Source: C7867-001 sp964395025 (lineage in GTDB: Bacteria > Patescibacteriota > Minisyncoccia > Phycocordibacterales > Phycocordibacteraceae). From it: a stretch of DNA of 45,172 nt. Below, piece by piece: positions 30,036-38,681 of this stretch. Within the stretch, counting starts at the first letter, position 1, and each line of letters opens with the position of its first letter. A model generated the notes under the pieces. The model searched no databases. It worked only from the letters and a program-made list of their open reading frames with translations, and was not told where the DNA came from. The translations under genes and the position numbers were made by a program. The stretch covers positions 1 through 45,172 of the forward strand of contig CAYMZP010000002.1 of assembly GCA_964395025.1 (NCBI GenBank). Direction: 5' to 3'.

Positions 30036-30450
30036 AAAAATAGCGCCTCAGTCAAACCTAGATACCGTTCGCGACGGACGTGGTGGTATATTCACATTCT
30101 ACCCCGAACAACCGATCGTTGAATTCAACTTTCAGTTCATTAATAAAGGCAGAATACGCGGCAATCATGCCCATCCCGAATTCGACGAATACTACCTAAT
30201 CACCGACGGCAACGGTGTTGTAGTCTCGAAAGATGAGAACGGAAAAGAGGAGTTTCTGTACGTCGGAAAAGGTGATTGCACGTTTAACCCACAAAGTGTC
30301 TCACACGTTCTGTATGCCATTACTGACATGAATATTGTCACCTTCCTCACAAAAAAATGGGACGACTGTAACGTACCTATCGTTCACGAGAATCTAGGAA
30401 TGGGTACTGGTGACCACGGCGACCCTAACTATAAACCACCTGTCGTATAG
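30025..30450 (+). CDS. Cupin-fold sugar-nucleotide isomerase-like protein
   Basis: 141 residues forming one cupin barrel. The motif RGNHAHPEFDEYYLITDG is the first cupin box with two His and Glu, and GDCTFNPQSVSHVLYAITD the second with one His. FdtA/QdtA-type 3,4-ketoisomerases and WxcM-like domains share RGxHAH with this pattern. The protein is shorter than RmlC (about 180), and RmlC's catalytic His-Asp arrangement is not evident. It may isomerise or epimerise a keto-sugar nucleotide, or be a binding cupin. It overlaps the flippase gene by 11 nt and, on the opposite strand, the end of a glycosyltransferase gene by 22 nt. Confidence 0.7.
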   Translation: MKIKKIAPQSNLDTVRDGRGGIFTFYPEQPIVEFNFQFINKGRIRGNHAHPEFDEYYLITDGNGVVVSKDENGKEEFLYVGKGDCTFNPQSVSHVLYAITDMNIVTFLTKKWDDCNVPIVHENLGMGTGDHGDPNYKPPVV

Positions 30451-31688
30451 CGAAGATTGGTGAAGAGCTTTTCGTACGCGCGTGCCTGCCCTTCGAGTGT
30501 AAAACTATGCGTAACGCGTTCGTGTCCCGCAACTCCAAACTGTTTCGCTTTCTCCTCGTCCGCAAGAAGGTCGGTGACTTTTGCTGAGAGTGCTTCGGTA
30601 TCAAGCGGATTGACCACATACCCGGACACGCCATCTTCCACAACTTCACGCGAACCACCAAAACACGTGGCAACCACCGACCTACCAACGGCGAACGCTT
30701 CTAAATTCACCGTAGGAAATGGATCTAGATATACGGATGGCGCCACCACAACACGTGATGCGTGATACGCAGACGTAAGTTCAGCACCTGTAATCCATCC
30801 GGTAAAAACAATGTTCTTCTCCACGCCGAGTCTTACAGCATGTTTTACCATCCGTTCAGCGAACGCATCTTTCTTCCCTGCCACGAGAAGCTGTGCATCA
30901 GGCACCGTGCCACAGATTACAGTCATAGCCTCAATCATCTGTATCGCTCCTTTGGGCTCTGAGAGTCTACCGCCGAAGAAGAGTACATGGTCGCGGAGAT
31001 GGTGCTTTCTTTTGAATACATCCACGTCGGTGGGCTTGGTCCATTCCGATACGTGAATACCGTTATGAATGACTGAGTGTACACGAATACCATTTATTTC
31101 TAGGGCGCGGGCGAGCGCGTCACTTACTGCAACAGTTGCATGTACAGTCTTTCGCAGTATGTACTGAGCAAGAAGGGTGCGCAGAGGGTTAAAGCGCCAC
31201 TTATGCAAGTATAGTTGCCGGATGAAAGATTCGCGAAGCGTGTGTGCGGGTAGCTCGCTCGCAGCAGGATCGGTCACCGAGGGTAGTTTGCCGAAGTGGA
31301 ACGACATGGCGTCATGTTCGGTCATGACGACTCTACGTCCATATCGTCGCGCCAGTAATAGCGAGTAGTACGAAAGATGTGTATGCACATTGTGCACATG
31401 TACAATATCCGGCGCAGTTTTTTTGAGTAGTCGCCCTACTTCGCGCACGACTGCCGCATTGTACAAACTTTTATATGCACGCCAGCGCGGATGGTATGCA
31501 GAATACAGGCGGTACACCTTTATTCCGTCAAATACTTCGCTCCCCGCGCTCGCGCGATCTTGGACAGTCGTTATAGCAATCACCTCATGACCACACCGAA
31601 CAAGCTCTTTTGCAAGTCTAAATGCAACAACACCGCCACCACCCACGTGATGTGGTGGGAGGTCGTCTTGCAAGACCACTATTTTCAT
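30429..31688 (-). CDS. Glycosyltransferase family 4
   Basis: 419 residues with the GT-B fold. The N-terminal domain starts MKIVVLQDDLPPHHVGGGGVVAFRLAKEL, the usual glycine-rich acceptor loop. VHVHNVHTHLSYY and MTEHDAMSFHFG are typical loops. The C-terminal donor domain shows FFGGRLSEPKGAIQMIEA, then SVYLDPFPTVNLEAFAVG and CFGGSREVVEDGVSGYVV, giving the E-x7-E type motif of retaining GT4 enzymes. It likely adds a hexose to a lipid-linked glycan at the cytoplasmic face. It lies 9 nt after gmd on the same strand and converges with the cupin gene with a 22-nt overlap. No terminator hairpin separates them. Confidence 0.92.
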   Translation of the reverse strand: MKIVVLQDDLPPHHVGGGGVVAFRLAKELVRCGHEVIAITTVQDRASAGSEVFDGIKVYRLYSAYHPRWRAYKSLYNAAVVREVGRLLKKTAPDIVHVHNVHTHLSYYSLLLARRYGRRVVMTEHDAMSFHFGKLPSVTDPAASELPAHTLRESFIRQLYLHKWRFNPLRTLLAQYILRKTVHATVAVSDALARALEINGIRVHSVIHNGIHVSEWTKPTDVDVFKRKHHLRDHVLFFGGRLSEPKGAIQMIEAMTVICGTVPDAQLLVAGKKDAFAERMVKHAVRLGVEKNIVFTGWITGAELTSAYHASRVVVAPSVYLDPFPTVNLEAFAVGRSVVATCFGGSREVVEDGVSGYVVNPLDTEALSAKVTDLLADEEKAKQFGVAGHERVTHSFTLEGQARAYEKLFTNLRYTTGGL

Positions 31689-31697
31689 ACCTAGAGT

Positions 31698-32696
31698 CTA
31701 GAACGGCTCTGCGCTGTTCTTTTTCGCGAATTCTATGTCCGAATCGAGGAGTATTTTCACAAGCTCCTTGAACTTCACCTTCGGCTCCCATCCCAAGTCA
31801 CGTTTTGCTTTCGAAGCATCGCCAACTAGAAGCTCAACTTCCGCTGGGCGAAAGAGTTCTTTTTTAATCTCCACATAATCCTCCCAACGCTTACCGATGA
31901 GCGAGAACGCCTCCTCTAGGAACTCACGAATGGAATGGGTCTCGCCTGTAGCGAGCACATAGTCATCAGGCTTGTCTGTCTGGAGCATGCGCCACATAGC
32001 ATCGACATATTCTGGCGCGTATCCCCAATCGCGTTTGGCATCAAGGTTACCGAGATAAATTTTGCGCGACCGGCCAAGAGCAATATCCGCAACTCCACGC
32101 GTAATCTTACGGGTCACGAAGTTCGGTCCTCGTCTCGGGCTCTCATGATTAAAAAGAATCCCGTTAACGATGAACATACCGTAACTCTCGCGATAACTCT
32201 TGCACATCCAATACGCATACAACTTGCTCACCGCATAGGGCGATTGCGGGTTGAACGGTGTCATCTCGCTCTGTGGCGTCTCAAGTACCTTGCCGTAGAG
32301 CTCCGAGGTTGATGCCTGATAAATTCTCGCCGGAACACCGCTCTGACGCACCGCTTCTATGACTCGTGCGACACCAAGCCCGGAAATGTCACCCGTATAT
32401 TCGGGAATATCAAAACTTACACGCACGTCACTCATCGCAGCGAGATTATAGACCTCGTCCGGCTTGACCTTCGAGATGATGCGAGAGATGGAACTGAAGT
32501 CGCTTAAGTCTCCATAGTAAAGATGAAGATTGTCGTTCTTCGTTTGTTCCGCATCGAGAGCACCTTCATGCGCACCGATGATGTACCTACTTGAGCGACG
32601 AACGAGACCGTGGACTTCATAACCCTTTTCAAGTAGCAAGTCGGCAAGATACGAACCATCTTGCCCTGTAATACCTGTGATAAACGCTTTCTTCAT
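31698..32696 (-). CDS. gmd: GDP-mannose 4,6-dehydratase
   Basis: 332 residues, near normal length. GITGQDGSYLADLLLEKGYEV is the NADP-binding start, followed by YYGDLSDFSSI, NLAAMSDVRVSF, the catalytic STSELYG and the YAVSKLYAYW YxxxK pair; FNHESPRRGPNFVTRKI and LDAKRDWGYAPEYVDAMW are diagnostic of Gmd. It converts GDP-mannose to GDP-4-keto-6-deoxymannose, the precursor of GDP-fucose, GDP-rhamnose or amino derivatives. No dedicated GDP-keto-sugar reductase is recognised nearby, so the final sugar is open. It has its own promoter just upstream and leads into the GT4 gene. Confidence 0.94.
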   Translation of the reverse strand: MKKAFITGITGQDGSYLADLLLEKGYEVHGLVRRSSRYIIGAHEGALDAEQTKNDNLHLYYGDLSDFSSISRIISKVKPDEVYNLAAMSDVRVSFDIPEYTGDISGLGVARVIEAVRQSGVPARIYQASTSELYGKVLETPQSEMTPFNPQSPYAVSKLYAYWMCKSYRESYGMFIVNGILFNHESPRRGPNFVTRKITRGVADIALGRSRKIYLGNLDAKRDWGYAPEYVDAMWRMLQTDKPDDYVLATGETHSIREFLEEAFSLIGKRWEDYVEIKKELFRPAEVELLVGDASKAKRDLGWEPKVKFKELVKILLDSDIEFAKKNSAEPF

Positions 32697-32705
32697 AGTA
32701 AGGCC

Positions 32706-32734
32706 ATTCTATCTCTTGGTGTTGGCGTGGGCAA
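32706..32734 (-). promoter_or_regulatory. Sigma70-type promoter of gmd
   Basis: TTGCCC (32729-32734), a 17-nt spacer and TAGAAT (32706-32711) are seen, with 9 nt between the -10 box and the ATG at 32696. The leader would be only about 2-4 nt. Confidence 0.6.
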
Positions 32735-32741
32735 TGTACCC

Positions 32742-33389
32742 TTATTCCTTCCTAAAAACGAAGCACCAGCCAATAGCGTGCTTGCGATTCGCTTCGCTCA
32801 CATCCACACGATCGAGGAATATCGCGAAGATACCCATACCATGGAAGATTTTACTCATAATTCTGCCCGCGATTGCATGACGATACAGGTGGAAGCGATC
32901 CATGAAGTAACGAATTGTCATCTGTGCGGACTGAGAAAAGAAACCACCACGCTGATGGCATTCTACTGTCTTAAAACCATTGCGTTCGAAAAGTTCGACG
33001 AATCCATACTTTGTGTAGCGCCAGTAGTCGTGTGGCTCGGCATGCAACTCGTTCCACTGCGGAGCAGTAATCACCGCATAGCCACCCTTTTTTAGTACAC
33101 GGAATATCTCCTGCACACACTTCTCCGGATATTTCACATGCTCGAGCATCTGCGTAGAGAGGACGGAATCTTTCGACTCGTCAGGAAGCGGAATCGCATC
33201 TGCTGATGCAACGATATCAATACCCTCTCCTGCGTAGATATCGAGACAGGTAAAAGTATTACAAGTGAAAAGGTCCTTATAGCGGTTTTTCTCTCCTCCG
33301 CCAACATCGAGTACGTCGCCCGTAAGGTATTTCACAACACCCATCAATTGCTTGCGTATCAACGTGCGCTCAACTTGGTAGATATACAT
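32742..33389 (-). CDS. SAM-dependent methyltransferase (class I)
   Basis: 215 residues with a class I Rossmann fold. DVLDVGGGEKNRYKDLF is motif I, CLDIYAGEGIDIVASADAIPLPDES gives the acidic residue and motif II region, and FRVLKKGGYAVITAPQWNELH is the post-III region. The Trp/Tyr-rich EPHDYWRYTKYGFVELFERNGF stretch is common in methyltransferases in glycan clusters. Substrate unknown; a sugar or glycan-terminal methylation is inferred from context. It stands in a minus-strand run 17 nt after a GT4 gene. Confidence 0.85.
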   Translation of the reverse strand: MYIYQVERTLIRKQLMGVVKYLTGDVLDVGGGEKNRYKDLFTCNTFTCLDIYAGEGIDIVASADAIPLPDESKDSVLSTQMLEHVKYPEKCVQEIFRVLKKGGYAVITAPQWNELHAEPHDYWRYTKYGFVELFERNGFKTVECHQRGGFFSQSAQMTIRYFMDRFHLYRHAIAGRIMSKIFHGMGIFAIFLDRVDVSEANRKHAIGWCFVFRKE

Positions 33390-33406
33390 ATGCCTACAAC
33401 TGCCAA

Positions 33407-34459
33407 CTATCGCCCGAGCATACCACGGTAGAGCTCCGAATAGAGCTTTACAAGGTGCGGAATATCATGTTCATTGGCAAACTCACGCGCGCGAACGCTC
33501 ATACGCGCCGCAAGCTCTTTGTCAGCAAGTATCCGTGAGAGTGCTTCGGCAGTCGCCTTTGGATCCTTTTGTGGAACCAATATGCCCGTTCTGCCGTCCT
33601 CAATCGCATCAGCTATCCCGTTGCCCAAGGTACCTACGCTAGGTACGCCATGCGCAGCAGCCTCAAGAAACACCATACCAAACCCTTCGAAATGAAAGTT
33701 GAGGTTCACTGATGTCAACATGAATACAGAAGCCTTCTCATACAACTCATTTAGCTGTACGTCAGGTATATTGGTTAAAAAGTCGACCCGGTCCCCGACC
33801 CCTAACTCACAAGCAAGCTCTGTGAGCATTTTAAAATAACGTGGCTCATCTGTTTGGGACCCAACTATTTTGTACCGCAGTTGTGGTATTTGGTCTTTAA
33901 GCAAGGCGAACGCACGCAGGGAAACATCATAGCCTTTACGCGCCTTCAACGCTCCGACACTAAGAATAAAAGGCTCCCTTTCGGAAACTGATCCCGGTAC
34001 AACGTGTGTGAACTTCGACATATCAATGCCAGGATCTATCACGTGGACGTTGAGCCCGCGCACTTTTTTTTGAATCTCTTGAGCGACAAACAAACTGCCC
34101 GCGACGACCGCATCAGCAGATCTATATACAATCTGGGAGAAGAGTGCAGTTTTAAAGTTGTACAACGGCGCTACAGCGTATGCAGCCTGGCAAATGATCA
34201 CAAGCTTTGCGGAGGTAAAAAGGGTCGCTATGAATGCGGCGAACCCAAGTGGGTTAACATCTACCACTTGCACAATATCGCTCCTTTTCGCTACCTTACG
34301 AACGGCTCGCACGAACGCCCAAAAATCTTTTTTAAACCCTAAGAGAGTCACTTCGTATCCAGCCGCAGTAAGCACAGAGAGCATCGTGGCAGCATTCCTG
34401 CCGTTGCCAGAAAATATATCGTTTTCCTGCGTTAATAATAGTACTTTTTTTCCATTCAT
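33407..34459 (-). CDS. Glycosyltransferase family 4
   Basis: 350 residues with the GT-B fold. The N-terminus (KVLLLTQENDIFSGNGRNAATMLSVLTAAGYEVTLLG) and DIVQVVDVNPLGFAAF match GT4 enzymes. The donor domain shows SVGALKARKGYDVSLRAFALL, then EGFGMVFLEAAAHGVPSVGT and GIADAIEDGRTGILV with the paired Glu residues. It probably extends the glycan at the cytoplasmic face. Its start is 2 nt after the stop of the preceding methyltransferase gene, so translation is likely coupled. Confidence 0.92.
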   Translation of the reverse strand: MNGKKVLLLTQENDIFSGNGRNAATMLSVLTAAGYEVTLLGFKKDFWAFVRAVRKVAKRSDIVQVVDVNPLGFAAFIATLFTSAKLVIICQAAYAVAPLYNFKTALFSQIVYRSADAVVAGSLFVAQEIQKKVRGLNVHVIDPGIDMSKFTHVVPGSVSEREPFILSVGALKARKGYDVSLRAFALLKDQIPQLRYKIVGSQTDEPRYFKMLTELACELGVGDRVDFLTNIPDVQLNELYEKASVFMLTSVNLNFHFEGFGMVFLEAAAHGVPSVGTLGNGIADAIEDGRTGILVPQKDPKATAEALSRILADKELAARMSVRAREFANEHDIPHLVKLYSELYRGMLGR

Positions 34460-34461
34460 TT

Positions 34462-35229
34462 TTATCGTGCGGGGCGCGGATTTTCCTCAAACTCTTGTGC
34501 TTTGGGTAGTTTTTGCAACAAATACACCTTTTCATGACATAGGTCAGGAAACGCTGCTCCAAACACTTCTGCTACCGGCTGAACGATCCGCGCCAAAAAT
34601 GGGACACGCCAAATAAAAGGTACGTAGAAACCGTAAGCGCGAACATCAACAATAGAAAAATACTTACGGAGAGCGACTTCGTATGTAGCATAGGTATTCA
34701 AATGCCCACGGCGCGCTGCCGCTTTGTCGAGACGTGCGACAATAGAGTCCCGACCAGCGAATCCGCACAAAAAATACCCTCCTGGAGTTAGTTGTGTTGC
34801 AGCCCACTCTGCCTCCGCTTCAGTCCTAAGCGTAAGCTCCCCAACCCCAATTTCCATAGCCACTGTAAATTTTCTGCCTGATATAAAATCTTTACGCACT
34901 TCGTAGCTAATCGCCGGGTCGTTAGTAATATCTTTTGCAACCGCTATCATGCCTTCGGCAATATCTATCCCCACAAGTTGGTCAAACGCCTTGGGTATTC
35001 GCTCCTGGACAGAACGCAACAGAATTCCATCAGCACAACCAATTTCAACAAGCGAACGCGGAGTCGCTGTACGCTCAACTGCTCTAGACAAAAGATCCAG
35101 TACGAGCTCGCGTCTCCGAGTAAAAAAGAACTGGATATAGTTCGTTGCAACCTTAGGGTAGCGCCGACGAGAATAATTTTTACTTTCCTCGTCATAGAAG
35201 GTGGCACTTCGTTTAAAACTGGTATCCAT
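34462..35229 (-). CDS. SAM-dependent methyltransferase (class I)
   Basis: 255 residues. The N-terminal segment (SATFYDEESKNYSRRRYP) is typical of small-molecule methyltransferases. SLVEIGCADGILLRSVQER is motif I, QLVGIDIAEGMIAVAKD motif II, and ATQLTPGGYFLCGFAGRDSIVARL the later motifs. The substrate is unknown and a glycan role follows only from the neighbours. It is the first gene after a good promoter at 35261-35290 and runs into a GT4 gene. Confidence 0.87.
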   Translation of the reverse strand: MDTSFKRSATFYDEESKNYSRRRYPKVATNYIQFFFTRRRELVLDLLSRAVERTATPRSLVEIGCADGILLRSVQERIPKAFDQLVGIDIAEGMIAVAKDITNDPAISYEVRKDFISGRKFTVAMEIGVGELTLRTEAEAEWAATQLTPGGYFLCGFAGRDSIVARLDKAAARRGHLNTYATYEVALRKYFSIVDVRAYGFYVPFIWRVPFLARIVQPVAEVFGAAFPDLCHEKVYLLQKLPKAQEFEENPRPAR

Positions 35230-35260
35230 AAAAATCGCTTACTGGTAGGTCAGGTAGATA

Positions 35261-35290
35261 AGTATACTCCGCGCCCGCTAATTCTGTGAA
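35261..35290 (-). promoter_or_regulatory. Sigma70-type promoter upstream of the methyltransferase gene
   Basis: TTCACA (35285-35290), an 18-nt spacer and TATACT (35261-35266) are seen on the minus strand. About 31 nt separate the -10 box from the ATG at 35229, so this message has an ordinary leader, unlike several others in the window. Confidence 0.6.
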
Positions 35291-35331
35291 TGCTGTCAGG
35301 GGCTTGGGTACCGTGGGTTTTTAGGCGCACG

Positions 35332-36147
35332 TTAGACTTTTCTGAATTCTTTGCGACGACGCCACAAAGTTCTAATAAGACGGACATGGTAGACATGCCG
35401 ACTCAGCTCAATCTGCAACGGCATCTTCTTCCCCCGACAGAACAGACGAACTCGTATCAATTGCAACAAGTAGAACACTGACACGCGCGCATGCCACCAT
35501 ATGGCGTGAAAAAATTGTCGCCAAAACGATGCGCCGAGTATCTCCTGATTTACTTGCAGTTGAATGTAGTAGTCCATTTTTGACGGACTCGGACCCTGTG
35601 TACCATCAACAGGCACATAGAGCGCGCCGACAACTTTCTGTGTCACGACACCCGGATTGAGCTCAATGCGTTCATGCACTTTTTTTATAAAACGCTTTAC
35701 CGAAGCCTTAGCAAACAAGCGCATGGATAGGTTTGGATAGGTGGTGGCGCACATGACTTCTTCCCCACCTACTACATACCTACGAAAGAGAGTGTATGCA
35801 CCCGTTGTTTGTGTCGTGGTGATACGGCGTATCTCATTTTCCAATTCCTTGGAAATATATTCGTCTGAGTCTAGAAAGAAGAACCATGGTTCGCGTGCCG
35901 CATCGAGCGTCTGATTTCGTACGGCAGCGAAGTCGGCAATGCGTCCCTGTGTATCGAGCAGTGATGGATTCTGGCGTATCGTCCGCGCACCGTATTGTTC
36001 AGCAATATGTAAGGTGTCATCAGTTGAACCTCCATCGCAAACGATGATGTCGCTGAAATTCTTGACCCCCTCAAGCGCACGTGCAAGCGTCTTTCCGGAA
36101 TTCTTTGTCAGAATCGCAACAGTACATGGCACGAGGCTGTCGTTCAT
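35332..36147 (-). CDS. Glycosyltransferase family 2
   Basis: 271 residues with the GT-A fold. VAILTKNSGKTLARALEGV opens the chain; IIVCDGGSTDDTLHIAE binds the nucleotide, and FFFLDSDEYISKELENEI is the D-x-D metal site. The pattern resembles the WaaE/KdtX-like group of core glycosyltransferases. The C-terminal 80 residues are basic and amphipathic (FFHAIWWHARVSVFYLLQLIRV), suggesting membrane association. It starts in an ATGA overlap with the large gene upstream, so the two are translated together. Confidence 0.92.
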   Translation of the reverse strand: MNDSLVPCTVAILTKNSGKTLARALEGVKNFSDIIVCDGGSTDDTLHIAEQYGARTIRQNPSLLDTQGRIADFAAVRNQTLDAAREPWFFFLDSDEYISKELENEIRRITTTQTTGAYTLFRRYVVGGEEVMCATTYPNLSMRLFAKASVKRFIKKVHERIELNPGVVTQKVVGALYVPVDGTQGPSPSKMDYYIQLQVNQEILGASFWRQFFHAIWWHARVSVFYLLQLIRVRLFCRGKKMPLQIELSRHVYHVRLIRTLWRRRKEFRKV

Positions 36148-37583
36148 ATTCGTTTTATCACTTCTGTTTTATTTAGCAGTGTTCCGTATTTAGTCGCGGG
36201 AATCACTTTTACTTCAACAGTCCCGTCACTATAACGAAGTGTAGTAATTTTTCCATATGAAACCGAGTACCGTGGCAATAACATTACGACACACTCCCGT
36301 ATAAAACACCATACGCGGAGCGCCGCTTCGGCAAGGTGGCCACCGCGTAGTGCGTACCACGTATGATTGACTGTTTCCCGGATTGAAAAGAGAAATGCTG
36401 GCGGAAGCGCAGGCATGCGCCACGACCAGCGCGCTACGTCAACAAGCCCATTGTCATAGATACCCTCGTTGAAATTACGTTTTTGCCAGCGTGCATTCAC
36501 AAGTACGCGACGGCTCGACGTTGTATCGGTGAATACTTCTTCCCCATGAAAACGAAACGAGAAGTCCTTAAATCCGTCGGCTACATTAAACCGCGCGTGC
36601 AACCCCGGAGCGCGTAACGCCCACGCAAAATGTGCTGTCCAAAATATAGGACACTGAAAATTCACTGACGTGCCGAGGTGCGAACGCAGATATCCACGGG
36701 AAAAATGTCTGCGCACCTGAAAGAGTAAGTTTTGAAGTGCAACATCAGCCGCCGGTTCGCTTGAGTGCGCGAGCGCATATGCGTCGAACCCTGCTGAGGC
36801 AACCTCGTATGACGACTGCCAGTACCATCGTTTGCACTCAAGTCGTAGATCTTTCGTACCGTCAATAAGGTACATGGCGAGGAGTGCGCGTTCGCTCTGC
36901 CGTAGACGGTCTTCGTATTGAGTCGGGTCTATACCCGCCGCGTCGAGAGAATAACGAATGAAAGCGGTGCAACGCGACTGGTAGAAAGTCGTGAGACCGT
37001 CGTATCCCTCGAAATTACCGTGCTCACGCGCATGTGGCATGTAGAGAAAGAAGCCGTCAGGTGTCATGTCGGTGAACGCCTGCTCGATACTTCTCTTAAT
37101 GAGACCGTCGTATACGTGCGTCCTCTCGTAGCGCGCGTACGATGCAAGACCTGTGAGCCCCCACAATCGCTGATTAGTGATATATTTCCCTTCTGTGGCA
37201 CTTACGAGATAGCTCTCAGCAATCTCGCGCAACTGTGCTGCATACTCCTCATGCTCTGCAACCGAGAACGCCTGGCGATGTACGTGAAGGAAACGAGCTA
37301 TAGAGTCAACGCAAGCGCCAGTATCGATTACATTCTGTGACATATTCATGGGGTTTATGTGCCCTGGGTAGAAGACTTGGCCTCCCTTCGTATCGGTCAC
37401 CAAAGTGAAGAGATATGCGATAAGCTTCTTCCCTTTCTCGACCTCGCCGAGAGTCGAATAGAAATCAAGCAGGTAACAGTTGCTCCCCGTATGCTCTACA
37501 TGATGCTTGCGACAACGTTGATTCTCCTCAAGATACGAAACTGCGCCGCGCACGAACATGTCTAAGTTGTACAGATGCTTCAT
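36144..37583 (-). CDS. Unrecognised 479-residue protein, probably alpha-toroid carbohydrate-active
   Basis: I do not recognise this family with certainty. Residues 1-330 are helical with many aromatic and Asp/Arg/Tyr residues (GQVFYPGHINPMNMSQNVID, KYITNQRLWGLTGLASYARY, GNFEGYDGLTTFYQSRC), in the style of the (alpha/alpha) toroid of heparinase II/III-type lyases and six-hairpin glycosidases. From about 340 the chain turns beta-rich (FRFHGEEVFTDTTSSRRVLVNARWQKRNFNEG). No signal peptide is visible, although the C-terminal part contains hydrophobic stretches near 400-440. It could be a cytoplasmic carbohydrate-processing or modifying enzyme of the cluster. It overlaps the GT2 gene by ATGA. The 202 nt between it and the MazG-like gene hold the latter's promoter and nothing else I can support. 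Confidence 0.6.
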   Translation of the reverse strand: MKHLYNLDMFVRGAVSYLEENQRCRKHHVEHTGSNCYLLDFYSTLGEVEKGKKLIAYLFTLVTDTKGGQVFYPGHINPMNMSQNVIDTGACVDSIARFLHVHRQAFSVAEHEEYAAQLREIAESYLVSATEGKYITNQRLWGLTGLASYARYERTHVYDGLIKRSIEQAFTDMTPDGFFLYMPHAREHGNFEGYDGLTTFYQSRCTAFIRYSLDAAGIDPTQYEDRLRQSERALLAMYLIDGTKDLRLECKRWYWQSSYEVASAGFDAYALAHSSEPAADVALQNLLFQVRRHFSRGYLRSHLGTSVNFQCPIFWTAHFAWALRAPGLHARFNVADGFKDFSFRFHGEEVFTDTTSSRRVLVNARWQKRNFNEGIYDNGLVDVARWSWRMPALPPAFLFSIRETVNHTWYALRGGHLAEAALRVWCFIRECVVMLLPRYSVSYGKITTLRYSDGTVEVKVIPATKYGTLLNKTEVIKRI

Positions 37584-37750
37584 AGGTCTTGAAAGGCTTC
37601 AAACGTAGTGTGCACGATATCGGGGGCTTGGTACATTTTTGTCCCCCTGAACAAGAAATGAAACTTCATGGAGCGGCGTTCAACGTGTTGAGTTATATAA
37701 ATACACAGGCATTACAATACTACCTTTTAACTTCCTTGAGCTACAACTGG

Positions 37751-37779
37751 TTACAAAACGCCCTGAGGTGTAGCATACT
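37751..37779 (+). promoter_or_regulatory. Sigma70-type promoter, leaderless, for the MazG-like gene
   Basis: TTACAA (37751-37756), a 17-nt spacer and CATACT (37774-37779) are seen, with exactly 6 nt to the ATG at 37786. The transcript should start on the A of ATG. Confidence 0.7.
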
Positions 37780-37785
37780 ACTCGT

Positions 37786-38082
37786 ATGAAAAGCATCAGT
37801 GAATGGCAAAAAGTCCTAAAAGAAGCCTCAGAAAAGAAGTTTCCGAACAGTGGATGGGATGAAAAAAGACGCCTACAATCAATCCAAGAACAATTAGATG
37901 ATGTGAAATCAGCGCTTGAAGTGGAACGTGGAGAGCGTGTAAGCGAGGACCATGCCCACCAAGACCCGAATCACCGCATTGGCGCACTCATTGCAGATGT
38001 GCTTATCCTTGCACAGGAACGTGGAGCCAATATTGAAACCGAGCTTGAAAAAGTGCTTACGTGGTTTGAAACGAAAGATTGA
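37786..38082 (+). CDS. MazG-like all-alpha nucleotide pyrophosphohydrolase-like protein
   Basis: 98 residues, all helical. EWQKVLKEASEKKFPNSGWDEKRRLQSIQEQLDDVKSAL followed by HRIGALIADVLILAQERGANIETELEKVLTWF matches the layout of MazG/dCTPase-type enzymes: the first acidic helix, then a second helix with the Asp of the E-x-x-D motif. The first metal motif is weak (EQLDD in place of EELGE), so activity is uncertain. Such enzymes hydrolyse NTPs or dNTPs to monophosphates. The gene stands alone, with its own leaderless promoter and a terminator hairpin after it. Confidence 0.65.
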   Translation: MKSISEWQKVLKEASEKKFPNSGWDEKRRLQSIQEQLDDVKSALEVERGERVSEDHAHQDPNHRIGALIADVLILAQERGANIETELEKVLTWFETKD

Positions 38083-38087
38083 AAAGA

Positions 38088-38112
38088 CGAAGCCGCACGA
38101 GGTGCGGCTTCG
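38088..38112. terminator. Bidirectional hairpin between convergent genes
   Basis: A perfect 11-bp GC-rich stem (38088-38098 with 38102-38112) has a 3-nt loop. It lies 5 nt after the MazG-like stop and 26 nt before the end of the convergent gene. The T-rich run is better on the minus side (TCTTTTC). Confidence 0.8.
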
Positions 38113-38138
38113 GTAGAAAAGTTCAATGGCAAAGAGGT

Positions 38139-38642
38139 TCAAGCGCGCGTGCGTTTGTACCAATTCGGGAACACAGTGCTCGCCACCCGATAGGCAATTT
38201 CAAGTGGCCACCAGCGAAGTGCCGAGCGCGTAAACTTCGTCTCGGCACGTTTGTCCCACATCCACTTGCCGCGAGCGTGGGATACGAACGCGAGGTTCAC
38301 TCCACACTCCTTCGCTGCCCACTTCAAGTCACGCAGGCAACGCCAGATGTGGCATTGAGCCGCCACAACATGGAGTGTGGTGAGACCACGCTCCTTTGCG
38401 GATTTCACCGCGAAGAGCGCGAGACGATAGGTGGTGGGCATCCGCTCCGGGTCAATTTCCTGAACCGGAACGGATTTGAGCGCATATAATTGCGGTGCGA
38501 TGTCTCTGTCGGTGAACACCACACTCGCTTTACCGCTTTTGCAGAGCGCTTCCACCTCAACAGAAATATCCCAGTTGGGTAGTATTCTTGCCGGCTCTCC
38601 GAACCCGAAGGCTACGATGCCAGCCTTTTCACGACTTTCCAA
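38139..38642 (-). CDS. Hypothetical protein, possibly distant DUF218/YdcF-like
   Basis: 167 residues starting with TTG at 38642, chosen because AAGGAG lies 7 nt before it. The first half alternates strands and helices (AGIVAFGFGEPARILPN, KASVVFTDRDIAP), and the middle TLHVVAAQCHIWRCLRDLKWAAKECG recalls the His-Arg helix of DUF218 proteins, which act on envelope polysaccharide carriers; this link is weak. The tail is Trp-rich and basic (GKWMWDKRAETKFTRSALRWWP, FPNWYKRTRA). There is no clear signal peptide or membrane helix. It is a single gene with its own strong promoter and ends at a terminator hairpin. Confidence 0.7.
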   Translation of the reverse strand: MESREKAGIVAFGFGEPARILPNWDISVEVEALCKSGKASVVFTDRDIAPQLYALKSVPVQEIDPERMPTTYRLALFAVKSAKERGLTTLHVVAAQCHIWRCLRDLKWAAKECGVNLAFVSHARGKWMWDKRAETKFTRSALRWWPLEIAYRVASTVFPNWYKRTRA

Positions 38643-38649
38643 GGATCAT

Positions 38650-38655
38650 CTCCTT
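38650..38655 (-). promoter_or_regulatory. Strong Shine-Dalgarno site that fixes a TTG start
   Basis: AAGGAG stands 7 nt before the TTG at 38642. It is the best ribosome-binding site seen in the window and contrasts with the leaderless genes around it. Confidence 0.75.
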
Positions 38656-38681
38656 TTCTTGCTGGGAGAAATCGTGAAAAT

